64,000 nt of DNA from Planctomycetaceae bacterium. Lineage in GTDB: Bacteria > Planctomycetota > Phycisphaerae > Sedimentisphaerales > UBA12454. This document shows, one piece after another, positions 26,836-33,853 of the stretch. How positions within the stretch are numbered: the first letter of the stretch is position 1; every line of letters starts with the position of its first letter. Below the pieces are notes generated by a model. That model was not told the DNA's origin and searched no databases. It saw nothing but the letters and a program-made list of their open reading frames with translations. The DNA is taken from the NCBI GenBank assembly GCA_021371795.1, contig JAJFVK010000006.1, positions 87,452 through 151,451 on the forward strand, read 5' to 3'. Position numbers and translations under genes: made by a program.

Positions 26836-27309
26836 ATGAAAAAAGGCTATTCATTAACGGAGCTTTTGGTGCTGATGGCGATAATGGCGGTTATCGCTCT
26901 GCCGATAAGCAGATTGACTAAAGTCGTTATGTGGAATATTCCGCAATCATTGCAATTCGTACAATATAATACGAGCATTCTCAATGCTATGCAGTTTATA
27001 AAACATGATATCAATGCCGCGGCTGCGTTGGCCAAAACAGAAGATGGTAAACTTGTGATTGAGCAAAATGGCAAAACGATTAATTACGTTTTTAATGATG
27101 GCAAAATAATCCGCAGCAGCGGCGAGGATGAAATGCAATGGGATATGAAGGCCGGGAAAGTTGACTGGGATGTCTGGCAAAAAGACGGGAAAGGCTATGC
27201 CGTGGAGATTAGCAAATATGTCGGGGCTGCAAGGTACAATGGCGTTGATAAAAAAATGGAAAATTCGTATGTCTTTTTCGCCGGCGTGCAGGCGGAGGCG
27301 GTAAAATGA
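26836..27309 (+). CDS. prepilin-like protein with GspJ-type position
   Basis: The start is ATG 26836, two bases after the previous stop, because the protein then begins MKKG|YSLTELLVLMAIMAVIALPI with the G|xxxxE cleavage site. A longer frame opens 23 codons upstream inside the previous gene and is not credible. The product is 157 residues. The mature domain is beta-rich (KLVIEQNGKTINYVFNDGKIIR). Third in the pseudopilin run, it probably forms part of the pseudopilus tip. Confidence 0.75.
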   Translation: MKKGYSLTELLVLMAIMAVIALPISRLTKVVMWNIPQSLQFVQYNTSILNAMQFIKHDINAAAALAKTEDGKLVIEQNGKTINYVFNDGKIIRSSGEDEMQWDMKAGKVDWDVWQKDGKGYAVEISKYVGAARYNGVDKKMENSYVFFAGVQAEAVK

Positions 27310-27644
27310 AAAAAGGTTTTGTTCTGCTTTCGGTTATGTTGATTCTTTTTCTGATGGGGACTGAATTTCTCATTCTCAACAGCACGTCGAATTTTATCGC
27401 GATTGAAACCAACAACGCTCTGCTTCAGGCCGACAAACAGAATCTGATTTCAAGCGGTCTGGCTCTTGCGGCGGTCAATAATTTCCCAAAAGGCGACACG
27501 ATTGAACCTGACACGACAGGTTTGGCATGGAAAGAAGCGAAAATGAGCATAAAAATCGAAGCCGACAGACTGGCTGAAATCAGCGTTTTCTGCAAAAGAG
27601 GAACACGAGAACTTACAAGCGTTAAGAAGTATTATATCCCATAA
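27306..27644 (+). CDS. short prepilin-like protein lacking Glu+5 (GspK/PilX-like leader)
   Basis: 112 residues starting MKKG|FVLLSVMLILFLMGTEFLIL. The leader and hydrophobic helix match pseudopilins, but the fifth mature residue is Ser, not Glu. In type II secretion, the tip protein GspK is the one that lacks Glu5. True GspK is much larger (about 300 residues), so this would be a very reduced version, or a PilX-type minor pilin. It overlaps the previous gene by 4 bp and ends the operon. Confidence 0.6.
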   Translation: MKKGFVLLSVMLILFLMGTEFLILNSTSNFIAIETNNALLQADKQNLISSGLALAAVNNFPKGDTIEPDTTGLAWKEAKMSIKIEADRLAEISVFCKRGTRELTSVKKYYIP

Positions 27645-27649
27645 AGTAC

Positions 27650-27765
27650 AATATCAAAAATTAAATATCAAACATCAAAATTTTGGAATCCCTTCGGGAT
27701 AACTATTTTTACATTTTAATATGTCATTTTAATTTTTAATTTTTGATTTTTGATTTTCACACTTG
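27650..27765. repeat. palindrome GGAATCCCTTCGGGAT in AT-rich inverted arms
   Basis: The left arm (ATCAAAAATTAAATATCAAA) and right arm (AATTTTTAATTTTTGATTTT) are complementary in an imperfect way. They flank a small hairpin ATCCC-TTC-GGGAT at 27688-27700. The same design recurs at 41878-41980 and in other spacers of the tuf-rpoC region. Confidence 0.6.
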
Positions 27766-27831
27766 CCTATTGCTGTAAGTGTTTTGAAAATAAGAGATTA
27801 TGTGCAAAGTTATGCTTTTTTGTTAATACTC

Positions 27832-27859
27832 TTGCAATAGTCGAAAAAAACTATATAAT
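27832..27859 (+). promoter_or_regulatory. sigma-70 type promoter for rpmE-prfA
   Basis: TTGCAA (27832-27837) and TATAAT (27854-27859) are separated by 16 bp, near-consensus -35 and -10 boxes, 30 bp before the rpmE start codon. The tuf promoter at 38142 has the same -35 box and spacing. Confidence 0.75.
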
Positions 27860-27889
27860 ACTTAGCTTTATATTAATTAAGGTGACAAA

Positions 27890-28132
27890 ATGAAGAAAGA
27901 CATACATCCAAAATATCAGGTTGCAAAGGTAAAATGCGGCTGCGGAAACACTTTTGAGACACGCAGTACTGCCAAGGACATTCACGCTGACATTTGCTCA
28001 ATGTGCCATCCTTTCTATACCGGCAAGCAGAAGTTCCTTGATACAGCCGGCCGAATCGAAAGATTTCAGAAGAAATATGGCCAGAGCTATATGACACCAA
28101 AAGACGAAAAGGCACCAAAAAAAGAAAAATAG
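27890..28132 (+). CDS. rpmE: 50S ribosomal protein L31
   Basis: 80 residues. [27 protein letters not shown] is the L31 N-terminus, and [25 protein letters not shown] is the conserved core. The cysteines CGCG and CSMC make the zinc-binding (C+) form. A Lys-rich tail ([11 protein letters not shown]) closes the protein. AAGGTG precedes the ATG. It is followed by a terminator and then prfA, a common L31-RF1 neighbourhood. Confidence 0.95.
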   Translation: MKKDIHPKYQVAKVKCGCGNTFETRSTAKDIHADICSMCHPFYTGKQKFLDTAGRIERFQKKYGQSYMTPKDEKAPKKEK

Positions 28133-28152
28133 TTTTTCTTTAGATAACAATT

Positions 28153-28206
28153 TACGCTGTTGAACTTAATCATACGGATTATGTATCGGCAGCGTATTTT
28201 TTTTGT
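28153..28206 (+). terminator. Rho-independent terminator or attenuator after rpmE
   Basis: TACGCTG (28153-28159) pairs with CAGCGTA (28190-28196), with a 30-base loop, followed by eight T residues. It lies only 20 bp before prfA, so it may act as an attenuator between the two genes. The long loop lowers confidence. Confidence 0.5.
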
Positions 28207-28224
28207 ATTTATTTGGCCTGAAAA

Positions 28225-29313
28225 ATGACAGACACAAACACGACAGTAATAAAAAAATTAGACGAGATTAACGACCGGTACTTGCAGCTCGAAGCGCAGC
28301 TCAATGACCAGGCGATAGCGTCGGACCATGCGAAACTGATTCCGGTTTCAAAAGAGATGGGCAAGCTCAAATCTGTCGTTACAAGCTATCGAGAATATAA
28401 AAAACTTGTCTCTGAAATCGAACAGTCCCAAACGATTATAAACGACCCTGCTGCTGATGAGGAATTCAAGCAGCTTGCGACGGAAGATTTAAAAGGTCTG
28501 GAGGAAAAAAGGCAAACGCTTTTTGAACAGATAAAAGATTCGCTTGTTATGTCTGACGACGCTGCGGTTGGCTCAATCATTATGGAAATTCGCGCAGGCA
28601 CCGGCGGCGATGAGGCGGCTCTGTTTGCGCGTGATTTATACGATATGTATATTCACTACGCCGAGAAGAAGAAATGGAAAGTCGAGCTTATGGACTTCAG
28701 CACAAACGAGCTTGGCGGGTTCCGTGAAGTTGTGTTTAATATCAAAGGCTCCGGCGTTTGGACGCATTTCGGTTACGAAGGCGGCGGCCACAGAGTGCAG
28801 CGAGTGCCGGAAACTGAAACGCAGGGACGTGTTCACACCTCGGCGGTTACAGTCGCGGCGTTGCCGGAAGCTGAAGAGCTTGACATTCAGTTGAATCCTG
28901 CCGATATCAATGAGTTTGTCAGCAGGGCAGGCGGTCCCGGCGGACAGGCCGTTAATAAAATAAACAGTGCCGTGAAACTTGAGCATAAACCAACAGGCAT
29001 AACAGTAAATATGCGTGAGGACAGAAGTCAGCACAAGAACCGCGCCAAGGCGTATCGTCTGCTGCGAAGCAGGGTGTTCGAGCATTACCGGAGTATTGAA
29101 ACCGCAAAACGCGAAAAGACAAGAAAAACTATGATTGGCTCCGGCGACCGTTCCGAAAAAATCAGAACCTACAATTATCCGCAGAATCGCGTTACAGACC
29201 ACCGCATTAATCTTTCGCTGTATAATCTCGATAAAATTATGGCCGGCGACATGGAAGACCTTATCGCCGGATTAGTCGAATACGATAAAAAGCTAAGACT
29301 TGAAAGTTTGTAA
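28225..29313 (+). CDS. prfA: peptide chain release factor 1
   Basis: It recognises UAA and UAG stop codons and triggers peptide release. 362 residues, the normal length. The GGQ loop is AGGPGGQAVNK near residue 238. The stop-codon tripeptide region reads RVPETETQGRVHTSA near 193, with Pro-Glu-Thr in the PxT position, which identifies RF1 rather than RF2 (SPF). The N-terminal coiled region and RSEKIRTYNYPQNRVTDHRI near the end are family features. The usual partner prmC is not downstream; pabB follows instead. Confidence 0.96.
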   Translation: MTDTNTTVIKKLDEINDRYLQLEAQLNDQAIASDHAKLIPVSKEMGKLKSVVTSYREYKKLVSEIEQSQTIINDPAADEEFKQLATEDLKGLEEKRQTLFEQIKDSLVMSDDAAVGSIIMEIRAGTGGDEAALFARDLYDMYIHYAEKKKWKVELMDFSTNELGGFREVVFNIKGSGVWTHFGYEGGGHRVQRVPETETQGRVHTSAVTVAALPEAEELDIQLNPADINEFVSRAGGPGGQAVNKINSAVKLEHKPTGITVNMREDRSQHKNRAKAYRLLRSRVFEHYRSIETAKREKTRKTMIGSGDRSEKIRTYNYPQNRVTDHRINLSLYNLDKIMAGDMEDLIAGLVEYDKKLRLESL

Positions 29314-29322
29314 TTTTGCTGC

Positions 29323-29379
29323 AGAGCCCGGAGCGTTGGAGCCGCAGCGGAAACCCCGCGTTGGGGTAAGCGATGGGTA
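29323..29379. repeat. AGAGCCCGGAGCGTT...AGCGATGGGTA dispersed repeat
   Basis: AGAGCCCGGAGCGTT (29323-29337) and AGCGATGGGTA (29369-29379) flank a 31-bp insert containing the hairpin CCCCGCGTTGGGG. The same two blocks are directly adjacent at 36879-36904, so this copy appears interrupted. Confidence 0.55.
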
Positions 29380-29397
29380 AGTAGAAGATAATGAGAT

Positions 29398-30789
29398 ATG
29401 AATTGTCGTCTGGTTTCTAAAATTGTTCAGTCGCATATTTGTTTACAAAATTTAGTTAAATATTATTCATCTCTTTCCAATCCGTCAATCCTCGGCGGTG
29501 CTGATTTTGTTTCAGAAAGAAACCGGTACAGTTATTTTTGCGCAGAGCCTGTCGAAATTTTTGAATTTAATAATCACGACGAAAAACCGTTCGAGAATTT
29601 GAAAACGGTCTTGAGCAAATACCGACTCGAAAAGGGCATCGACGGCGTTTTTACCGGCGGATGGATTGGCTTTTTCAGTTACGACCTGAACAGATTTGTC
29701 GAAGATGTCCCATCGTGTAAAAATGATGACATCGGCCTGCCTTTGATACGATTGTGTTTTTATGATAAGGTAATTTGCTTCGACCATTTGGAGAAGTGCT
29801 TCAATCTTTTCGCGATAGAGTTTGATGACGATGGCCAAGAAAAGATAAAAAAACTTGAAAATGTTATAAATTGTAGGGGCGAACCTATGTGTTCGCCTGA
29901 TGGGCAGACACGCAGGTCTGCCCCTACGGTTTCTAATATGACGCAGGATTATTATCTTGACGCGATTAATAAAACTAAAAAGCATATTTACGACGGCGAT
30001 GTTTACCAGATAAATTTTTCACAGCGTTTCACAGCGGATTTTAATTCCGAAGCTTCTAAACTTTTCCTCTGGCAGAACAAATTTAATCCCAGCCCATATT
30101 CGGCGTACATTGGTGCGGACGATTACAAAATCGTCAGCGCATCGCCTGAATTATTTATAAACATTATGTGTCATTCCCGCGAAAGCGGGAATCCAGACTT
30201 TATTATTACAACCTGTCCGATTAAAGGCACAAGACCGAGAACCGGCGATGAGGAAGCTGATAAAAAGAATCATAGCGAGCTTGTCGATAACGAAAAAGAA
30301 AAAGCCGAGTTGGATATGATAATCGACCTTGAGCGAAATGACATGGGCAGAATTTGCGAGCCCGGAACGATCAAAGTTGATAAAAGAAGAGACATCGAAA
30401 AATTCTCAACTGTTTTCCACGCTGTTTCGACAATCAGCGGAAAACTGAAAAAGGGGATGGATTTTACGGATTGCCTTTTGGCGATGTTTCCCGGCGGCTC
30501 GATAACCGGTGCGCCGAAAGTCAGCGCGATGAAGATAATAAACGCCCTCGAACCGACCGCCAGAGGCCTTTATACCGGCTCGATTGGCTGGATTGATTTG
30601 GCCGGCAATGCGTGCTTGAATATCGTGATAAGAACCATTATTATAAAGGATAGTAAGGCGTACGTTCAAACCGGCGGCGGAATCGTAGCCGACTCCGACC
30701 CGCAGGCCGAATGGAACGAAACACTTGTAAAAGCAAAAGCCCTGCTTGCCGGAATAAACGCGGTTTGTAAGCCGCAGAGAAAGGAATAA
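29398..30789 (+). CDS. pabB: aminodeoxychorismate synthase component I (chorismate-binding)
   Basis: It converts chorismate to aminodeoxychorismate for folate, with ammonia from an amidotransferase not seen here. 463 residues. The chorismate-binding domain shows YQINFSQRF, SASPELFI, CPIKGTRPRTGDEEAD, ELDMIIDLERNDMGR, FHAVSTISGKL, FPGGSITGAPKVSAMKII and the C-terminal QTGGGIVADSDPQAEWNETL. Two palindromic repeats have entered the coding sequence in frame: one adds a segment reading CRGEPMCSPDGQTRRSAPT between the N-terminal and catalytic domains, the other adds CHSRESGNPD just before the PIKGT motif. TrpE is an alternative, but the pabC neighbour favours PabB. Confidence 0.88.
   Translation: MNCRLVSKIVQSHICLQNLVKYYSSLSNPSILGGADFVSERNRYSYFCAEPVEIFEFNNHDEKPFENLKTVLSKYRLEKGIDGVFTGGWIGFFSYDLNRFVEDVPSCKNDDIGLPLIRLCFYDKVICFDHLEKCFNLFAIEFDDDGQEKIKKLENVINCRGEPMCSPDGQTRRSAPTVSNMTQDYYLDAINKTKKHIYDGDVYQINFSQRFTADFNSEASKLFLWQNKFNPSPYSAYIGADDYKIVSASPELFINIMCHSRESGNPDFIITTCPIKGTRPRTGDEEADKKNHSELVDNEKEKAELDMIIDLERNDMGRICEPGTIKVDKRRDIEKFSTVFHAVSTISGKLKKGMDFTDCLLAMFPGGSITGAPKVSAMKIINALEPTARGLYTGSIGWIDLAGNACLNIVIRTIIIKDSKAYVQTGGGIVADSDPQAEWNETLVKAKALLAGINAVCKPQRKE
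29873..29927. repeat. compound palindrome inserted in the pabB coding region
   Basis: GTAGGGGC (29873-29880) and GCCCCTAC (29920-29927) form the outer arms. Inside are GGCGAACCTATGTGTTCGCC and GGGCAGACACGCAGGTCTGCCC, two hairpins side by side. The GGGCAGAC hairpin also occurs intergenically at 7118-7139. Translated in frame, it gives RGEPMCSP...QTRRSAPT. Confidence 0.75.
30169..30197. repeat. ATTCCCGC palindrome inserted in the pabB coding region
   Basis: ATTCCCGC-GAAA-GCGGGAAT (30173-30192), preceded by TGTC and followed by CCAGAC. It is read as CHSRESGNPD. The same palindrome with the same TGTCATTCCCGC flank, inverted, lies intergenically at 41374-41396 between nusG and rplK. Confidence 0.75.
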
Positions 30790-30831
30790 TTATTTTTAGC
30801 CACAGAGTTCACAGAGAGCACAGAGAAAAAA

Positions 30832-31146
30832 ATGGATGAATTAGAGAATAACATAACAAAACCAAAACTTTGCAGGCTTGCGATTTTGTCGCCACTATTA
30901 GTTCTTATTAGCTTTTGGCCGGGAGTTCTTGCAATGGTTCTCCCAGATTTCCCAGAGCACCAATTTGTATCTCCTGTTATCTTTGTTTTAAGTTTTATAG
31001 GTTTTATTTTGTCGAGTATTCTCACTGGCATAATAGCTCTCCATAAAATACACAAAAGTCGTAAACAACTAAGAGGTGATTTCATGGCTCTATTGGGAAT
31101 TGTAGTAGCCGTGTTCCTTCTTTTTTTGGGTTTTTGTATGTCATAA
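30832..31146 (+). CDS. small membrane protein, possibly DUF4190-like
   Basis: 104 residues with three hydrophobic segments (residues about 16-35, 48-68, 86-103) separated by a short charged loop HKIHKSRKQLRGDFMALLG. The Ser/Arg-Lys-Gly loop between the last two helices resembles DUF4190 proteins, but the match is loose. A dispersed AGCCACAGAG repeat lies directly upstream and no clear ribosome site is visible. It sits between pabB and pabC and breaks that pair; its function is unknown. Confidence 0.55.
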   Translation: MDELENNITKPKLCRLAILSPLLVLISFWPGVLAMVLPDFPEHQFVSPVIFVLSFIGFILSSILTGIIALHKIHKSRKQLRGDFMALLGIVVAVFLLFLGFCMS

Positions 31147-31156
31147 GGATTTAAAA

Positions 31157-32017
31157 ATGACTTCAAAAGTATATTTAAATACAGAAATAACCGATTCATC
31201 GGAAGCGAAAGTCAGTTGCGGGGATGGCGGGTTTTTATATGGTGCCGGATTGTTTGAAACAATGCGTGCATCGAATGGCGTTGTCTTTGCCCTTGATGGG
31301 CATCTCGACAGGCTTTTCGCAAGTGCGGAGAAATTGAAGATAAATCTTCGCGGCGATAAAAAATTCATCGCTGACGCGGTCTATGAAACGCTGAACGCCA
31401 ACGCATTGAAAGAAGCTCGAATCCGTGTAACCGCCACAAGCGGAGCTATGGGAACGGAAACCCCAGAGCCGACGCTTTATGTAACAGCTTCTGAATTTGC
31501 CGCATATCCGAAAGAGTATTACGAAAAGGGAATTCTTGTTATACTAAATTCATATCGTCAGAATCCTGCGGATGTTTTGAGCGGCCACAAAACGACGAGT
31601 TATTTCGCAAGAATTTCGGCACTCGCTGCGGCAGTTCAGAAACGTGCGACAGAGGCGATTTGGTTTACAGTTGACCACAGGCTCGCCGAAGGTTGCATAA
31701 GCAATGTGTTTCTGGTGAAAAATTCCATGCTTTATACGCCGCCGCTCACAACAGGAGTTTTGCCCGGCATTGCAAGAAAGACGGTTTTGACTCTTGCCGC
31801 CGAAAATGCGATTAAATTCGAGGAAAAAGATTTATCTATCGATGAGCTGCTCGGTGCCGATGAGGTTTTCATAACGAATGTTATAATGCAGGTGCTGCCA
31901 GTTACAGCAATCGAAGCGCACAGCGTTGGCAACGCAAAGCCGGGAGCAATTACGAAAAAAATAATGGCTCTTTATACAGAAAATTTTAACAAAGAGGTGC
32001 AGAATGTTAAAGGTTAA
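31157..32017 (+). CDS. pabC: class IV PLP enzyme, probable aminodeoxychorismate lyase
   Basis: 286 residues of the branched-chain aminotransferase/4-amino-4-deoxychorismate lyase fold. Early blocks are DGGFLYGAGLFETMRASNG and LDGHLDRLFASAEKL. The PLP lysine is in SGHKTTSYFAR near residue 144. EAIWFTVDHRLAEGCISNVFLV and TTGVLPGIARKTVL are the distal signatures. Proximity to pabB supports the lyase that yields p-aminobenzoate and pyruvate; an amino-acid aminotransferase role cannot be excluded by motif alone. It overlaps the next gene by 14 bp. Confidence 0.8.
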   Translation: MTSKVYLNTEITDSSEAKVSCGDGGFLYGAGLFETMRASNGVVFALDGHLDRLFASAEKLKINLRGDKKFIADAVYETLNANALKEARIRVTATSGAMGTETPEPTLYVTASEFAAYPKEYYEKGILVILNSYRQNPADVLSGHKTTSYFARISALAAAVQKRATEAIWFTVDHRLAEGCISNVFLVKNSMLYTPPLTTGVLPGIARKTVLTLAAENAIKFEEKDLSIDELLGADEVFITNVIMQVLPVTAIEAHSVGNAKPGAITKKIMALYTENFNKEVQNVKG

Positions 32018-33107
32018 GGATTGCATTAAGCATATCGAAGAAATCGCACCGCCGAAACTCGCGCAAAGCTGGGACAATACAGGTCTGCTCATCGGCGATG
32101 CCAACGCGGCGGTTAAAAAGATTCTGCTGACAATCGATATTACGCAGGACGTTGTAAAAGAAGCGAAAAAATCAAACTGCAATTTCATTATCAGTTATCA
32201 TCCCGTTATCTGGGACGGCCTGAAAACCGTCGAAAAAGATTCGGTTGTTTATGAACTGATAAAAAACGATATTGCTGTTTATTCAATTCACACCGCCCTT
32301 GATGTTGTTGACGGCGGAGTGAACGACGGGCTTGCGGATATGGTCGGAATAAAAAACGCTAAACCGGTCGGCGATTTTATCGAGTGCAAGCAGGGAAATT
32401 TCAAACTTATAGTTTTCGTTCCGATGAAATCATTGCAGAAAGTCGCTGATGCGTGTTTCCGAGCCGGTGCCGGCTGGATTGGCAATTACAGTCATTGCAG
32501 TTTCAATTCGGCAGGGCTGGGTACGTTTTTTCCGCTCGAAGGCGCGAACCCGACTATCGGCAAACGCGGAAAATTTGAAAACGTCGAGGAAATAAAATTT
32601 GAAACGATTGTGCCCGCTGAAAAAATTGAAAATGTCGTCAAAGCGATGAAAGCTGCGCATCCTTATGAAGTACCCGCGTTCGATGTCGTTAAATTATATG
32701 GCACGGAAGACAAAATCGGACTCGGCAGAATCGGTCTGCTCGAAAAACCTGCGCAGTTGAGTGTGATACTCAAAAAAATAAAGAAAATCACAGGTGCCAA
32801 AGCGGCAGGGATTGTCGGCCCGAAGAGAAGGCTCGTTAAAAAGGCCGCCGTTTGTGCAGGTTCGTGCGGAAAATTGATTATGAATGTCATCGCCGAGAAG
32901 TGCGATTTGTACCTGACCGGCGAAATCAAGCATCATCAGGCGATTGCCGCCCAGGAGGCAGGCGTAACGGTAGTTTGCTTGAGCCATACGGTGTCGGAAA
33001 GATTTATCCTTAAAAAAGTTGCAAAAGAACTACAAAAAGGTTTAAAATCTGCTAAAATTGTAATAAGTAAAAACGACAAAGACCCATTTGAATGGATTAG
33101 TATATGA
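32004..33107 (+). CDS. NIF3-like dinuclear metal-centre protein (YqfO type)
   Basis: 367 residues. The N- and C-terminal NIF3 domains are visible (PKLAQSWDNTGLLIGD, SYHPVIWDG, YSIHTALDVVDGGVND; distal AVCAGSCGKLI, YLTGEIKHHQAI, LSHTVSER). His residues in these blocks bind two metals. An inserted middle domain of about 130 residues (KLIVFVPMKSLQKVADACFRAGAGWIGNYSHCSF) is the PII/CutA-like insert of the YqfO subgroup. The biochemical role of NIF3 proteins is debated; some act on GTP cyclohydrolase I. It overlaps pabC and scpB, so it belongs to the same operon. Confidence 0.9.
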   Translation: MLKVKDCIKHIEEIAPPKLAQSWDNTGLLIGDANAAVKKILLTIDITQDVVKEAKKSNCNFIISYHPVIWDGLKTVEKDSVVYELIKNDIAVYSIHTALDVVDGGVNDGLADMVGIKNAKPVGDFIECKQGNFKLIVFVPMKSLQKVADACFRAGAGWIGNYSHCSFNSAGLGTFFPLEGANPTIGKRGKFENVEEIKFETIVPAEKIENVVKAMKAAHPYEVPAFDVVKLYGTEDKIGLGRIGLLEKPAQLSVILKKIKKITGAKAAGIVGPKRRLVKKAAVCAGSCGKLIMNVIAEKCDLYLTGEIKHHQAIAAQEAGVTVVCLSHTVSERFILKKVAKELQKGLKSAKIVISKNDKDPFEWISI

Positions 33108-33787
33108 CAGAAGAACTCGAACAGCAGGATGCAGAATTGACAGACAATGTTTCTGGAGATGAAGTTACGGATGTCCCGGCGGACGCTCCAATAGATACTC
33201 CGCAGGAAAATTCAGCAGATGCTGATACGACAGATGCAGCACCGACTGAATGGCCGCAGGATATAACTGTCGAATCGGTGATTGAAGCGATTCTTTTCGC
33301 GACAGATGAGCCGCTTTCGATTGACAGGCTTGTGAATATTGCGCAGTTCAACGGCGGCGCAAAACAGATACGAAAGTGCATCGAGACGCTCAACCAGCAG
33401 TACGTCGAAACTAAAAGGTCTTTCCGCATAGAGGAAATCGCCGGCGGCTTCCAGATGATGACACTGCCGGAGTATAATAATTGGCTCAAGAATATGCTCA
33501 AGCAGCGAAGCGATAATAAATTGAGTCCGGCCGCTCTCGAAACGCTTGCGATTATCTCGTACAAGCAGCCGATTATTCGCGCCGACATCGAAGCGATTCG
33601 TGGCGTTGCCTGTGGTGAAATCGTCAGAACTCTTATGTATAAAGGTCTGGTAAAAATCGTTGGCAAAGCTGAAATCCTCGGCAGGCCGATGCTTTACGGC
33701 ACAACCAAGAAATTCCTTCAGGTTTTCGGATTGAGCGACATCAAAGACCTGCCAAAAGCCGAAGACTTAAAGCAGCCGCAGCAATAG
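33104..33787 (+). CDS. scpB: segregation and condensation protein B
   Basis: 227 residues. Two winged-helix domains follow an acidic, disordered N-terminus of about 55 residues (DEVTDVPADAPIDTPQENSADADTTDAA), which is longer than in most ScpB proteins. ESVIEAILFATDEPLSIDRLVNI and FRIEEIAGGFQMMTLPEYNNWL define the first domain; LSPAALETLAIISYKQPIIRADIEAIRGV is the hallmark of the second. It joins SMC and ScpA in the condensin-like complex; neither partner gene is here. It overlaps the NIF3-like gene by 4 bp. Confidence 0.95.
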   Translation: MTEELEQQDAELTDNVSGDEVTDVPADAPIDTPQENSADADTTDAAPTEWPQDITVESVIEAILFATDEPLSIDRLVNIAQFNGGAKQIRKCIETLNQQYVETKRSFRIEEIAGGFQMMTLPEYNNWLKNMLKQRSDNKLSPAALETLAIISYKQPIIRADIEAIRGVACGEIVRTLMYKGLVKIVGKAEILGRPMLYGTTKKFLQVFGLSDIKDLPKAEDLKQPQQ

Positions 33788-33853
33788 TTTGTCTATTTTG
33801 GCTATTTTGTCCATCTTGTTGCTTTTCGCCTTATTTTTGGTATAATTTAGTAT

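Noticed and set aside
30797-30831. AGCCACAGAGTTCACAGAGA upstream of the small membrane gene as a regulatory operator
   Set aside because: The same phrase lies between the clpP genes and is a dispersed repeat, so operator function is unsupported.
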